NCBI RefSeq assembly: GCF_036786105.1 | Contig: NZ_DAIQRQ010000019.1 | Location: 1-64,000 of the forward strand | Source of the DNA: Ohtaekwangia sp036786105 | GTDB lineage: Bacteria > Bacteroidota > Bacteroidia > Cytophagales > Cyclobacteriaceae | Reading direction: 5' to 3' | DNA: 64,000 nucleotides | Shown here: piece after piece, positions 63,051 through 64,000 of the stretch | How the letters are laid out: every line of letters starts with the position of its first letter | Position numbering within the stretch: position 1 is the first letter of the stretch | Translations under genes and position numbers: made by a program | The notes under the pieces: model-generated | Databases searched by the model: none | Seen by the model: the letters and a program-made list of their open reading frames with translations, nothing else | What the model was told of the DNA's origin: nothing

Positions 63051-64000
63051 ATGGTAATGTTTTTACGTTTGTGGATAGTTCAGATTTTTGTTAAGGCCAT
63101 GCCGCGGGGCAAACGTTGTGCAGGTATCGTTCAAAGTTTGTTGGCAGGCAGGAGGGGAGTGCGGAGTCTTTTGATATTGTTCTTTTCAGGAGCGGCAAAT
63201 ATACTCTTTGCACAACAGCCCGTACAGATAACGACTGTGCTGCGTCCGCCCTATACATTGCAGTTGAGTGATTACTATGCCTCTACACAGGAGAAGCTTA
63301 TTGTAACATTACTGAACCGTGACCTACACAAGCCCACGCTGAATGTACGCCTGCGAATGACCATTGAGAGTCAGAGCGTACAATTGCGAACCCGTGAATT
63401 TGCTATTCTTCCTACACTCCAATTAGAAGCCGGTATACCTTTACGATTGTCGCTGGGCGATCTCGCACCTTATTTCTCCACCGAGAACCTTGACTTTTCA
63501 GGCATGACCCGCGCACAATATGCGCAGCATGCAAAACTTCCTGAAGGGTTTTACCAGTTTTGCTTTGAAGCAATCGAGCTATCTACAAACCAGGTAGCGA
63601 GCGCAAAAAGTTGTGCTATGGCGTGGATGAGCCTGAGCGATCCGCCATTTCTGAATGTACCGCGTAAAGGTGAATCTATAGCACTGAAAGAACCGCAGAA
63701 CATTATCTTCCAATGGACACCACGCAACCTGAATTCACCGAACACGGCTTATTCAACAGAGTATGATTTTCAACTTGTAGAGTTCTGGGATAATTCGCTG
63801 GCGCCCGAAGTAGCATTTCAATCCATGCAACCGCTGTACGAAGCAACAACGCGTACAACCACATTACTCTATGGCCCTTCGCAACCACTATTGATTCCGG
63901 GTAAACGCTATGGATGGCGAATAAAAGCGCACGCTAAAAGCGGCACCGAAGAAGTAGACGCATTCCGCAACCAGGGCTTTAGTGAAATATACTGGTTTAC
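63051..64000 (+). CDS. TANFOR-type secreted protein, 3' truncated by the window
   Basis: An open frame runs from the ATG at 63051 to the window end, 316 codons with no stop. A hydrophobic signal segment (SLLILFFSGAANILFAQ) sits about 60 residues in, so the true start may be the ATG at 63099 or a later GTG. The mature sequence QPVQITTVLRPPYTLQLSDYYAS, NRDLHKPTLNVRLRMTIE and FQWTPRNLNSPN, ending KRYGWRIKAHAKSG, follows the pattern I associate with TANFOR-domain proteins of Bacteroidota (named from Tannerella forsythia), with a C-terminal fn3-like unit. The family has no established function. It is the fourth co-directional gene of the cluster, 58 bp after the SprB-type gene. The C-terminus is missing, so any sorting domain cannot be judged. 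Confidence 0.72.
   Translation, partial: MVMFLRLWIVQIFVKAMPRGKRCAGIVQSLLAGRRGVRSLLILFFSGAANILFAQQPVQITTVLRPPYTLQLSDYYASTQEKLIVTLLNRDLHKPTLNVRLRMTIESQSVQLRTREFAILPTLQLEAGIPLRLSLGDLAPYFSTENLDFSGMTRAQYAQHAKLPEGFYQFCFEAIELSTNQVASAKSCAMAWMSLSDPPFLNVPRKGESIALKEPQNIIFQWTPRNLNSPNTAYSTEYDFQLVEFWDNSLAPEVAFQSMQPLYEATTRTTTLLYGPSQPLLIPGKRYGWRIKAHAKSGTEEVDAFRNQGFSEIYWF

Overview
The window looks like a chromosomal segment of an aerobic, polysaccharide-degrading member of the Bacteroidota, probably order Cytophagales (an Ohtaekwangia/Chryseolinea-like organism; this placement is inference). The basis is several very large secreted proteins with type IX secretion (T9SS) C-terminal sorting domains, SprB repeats, periplasmic beta-propeller/Y_Y_Y histidine kinases, tandem GH51 and GH43 enzymes, and the near absence of Shine-Dalgarno sequences. 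Three runs of exactly 100 N mark scaffold gaps (6741-6840, 39413-39512, 59692-59791). I found no tRNA, rRNA, CRISPR array or intact insertion sequence.

Layout. 1-3000: a small lipoprotein too short for routine ORF calling, a DoxX-like membrane protein, a Sel1-repeat lipoprotein and a tiny membrane protein whose start codon abuts that of its divergent neighbour. 3151-7746: an oxidative/non-oxidative pentose phosphate cluster, rpiB-gnd-zwf-pgl, interrupted before pgl by an inverted repeat holding an assembly gap. 7768-27781: mostly leftward genes for giant secreted proteins (an esterase-Fn3-PA14 protein, a PQQ sugar dehydrogenase-Ig-PA14-CBM6 protein, an adhesin-like T9SS protein and its tail-fibre-like partner), with an SNF2 helicase and a rightward ppk1 among them. 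28244-35656: a secreted NTF2-like protein, two paralogous STAS-like cytoplasmic proteins, and two tandem histidine kinases with different sensor modules (beta-propeller; lipoprotein-TPR). 36353-41562: a beta-helix/PKD/malectin T9SS protein, small membrane proteins and a single-domain response regulator. 41904-52022: GH51 arabinofuranosidase plus GH43 glycosidase, an M1-like metallopeptidase and a 1394-residue hybrid sensor kinase. 52822-64000: four large co-directional genes (1554-residue beta-rich protein, Fn3 protein, SprB-repeat/T9SS protein, TANFOR-type protein running off the window) which together look like one poorly described envelope system.

The main theme is nutrient capture at the cell surface. 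Secreted multidomain enzymes carry carbohydrate-binding modules and are presumably exported by the T9SS, GH51 and GH43 release pentoses that could feed the pentose phosphate genes, and the propeller kinases probably sense extracellular sugars. Across the whole window an interspersed palindromic repeat (CTGTGCTATTCTGTTCCCG core) recurs between genes, and coding DNA is strikingly rich in TATA created by otherwise rare ATA and CTA codons.
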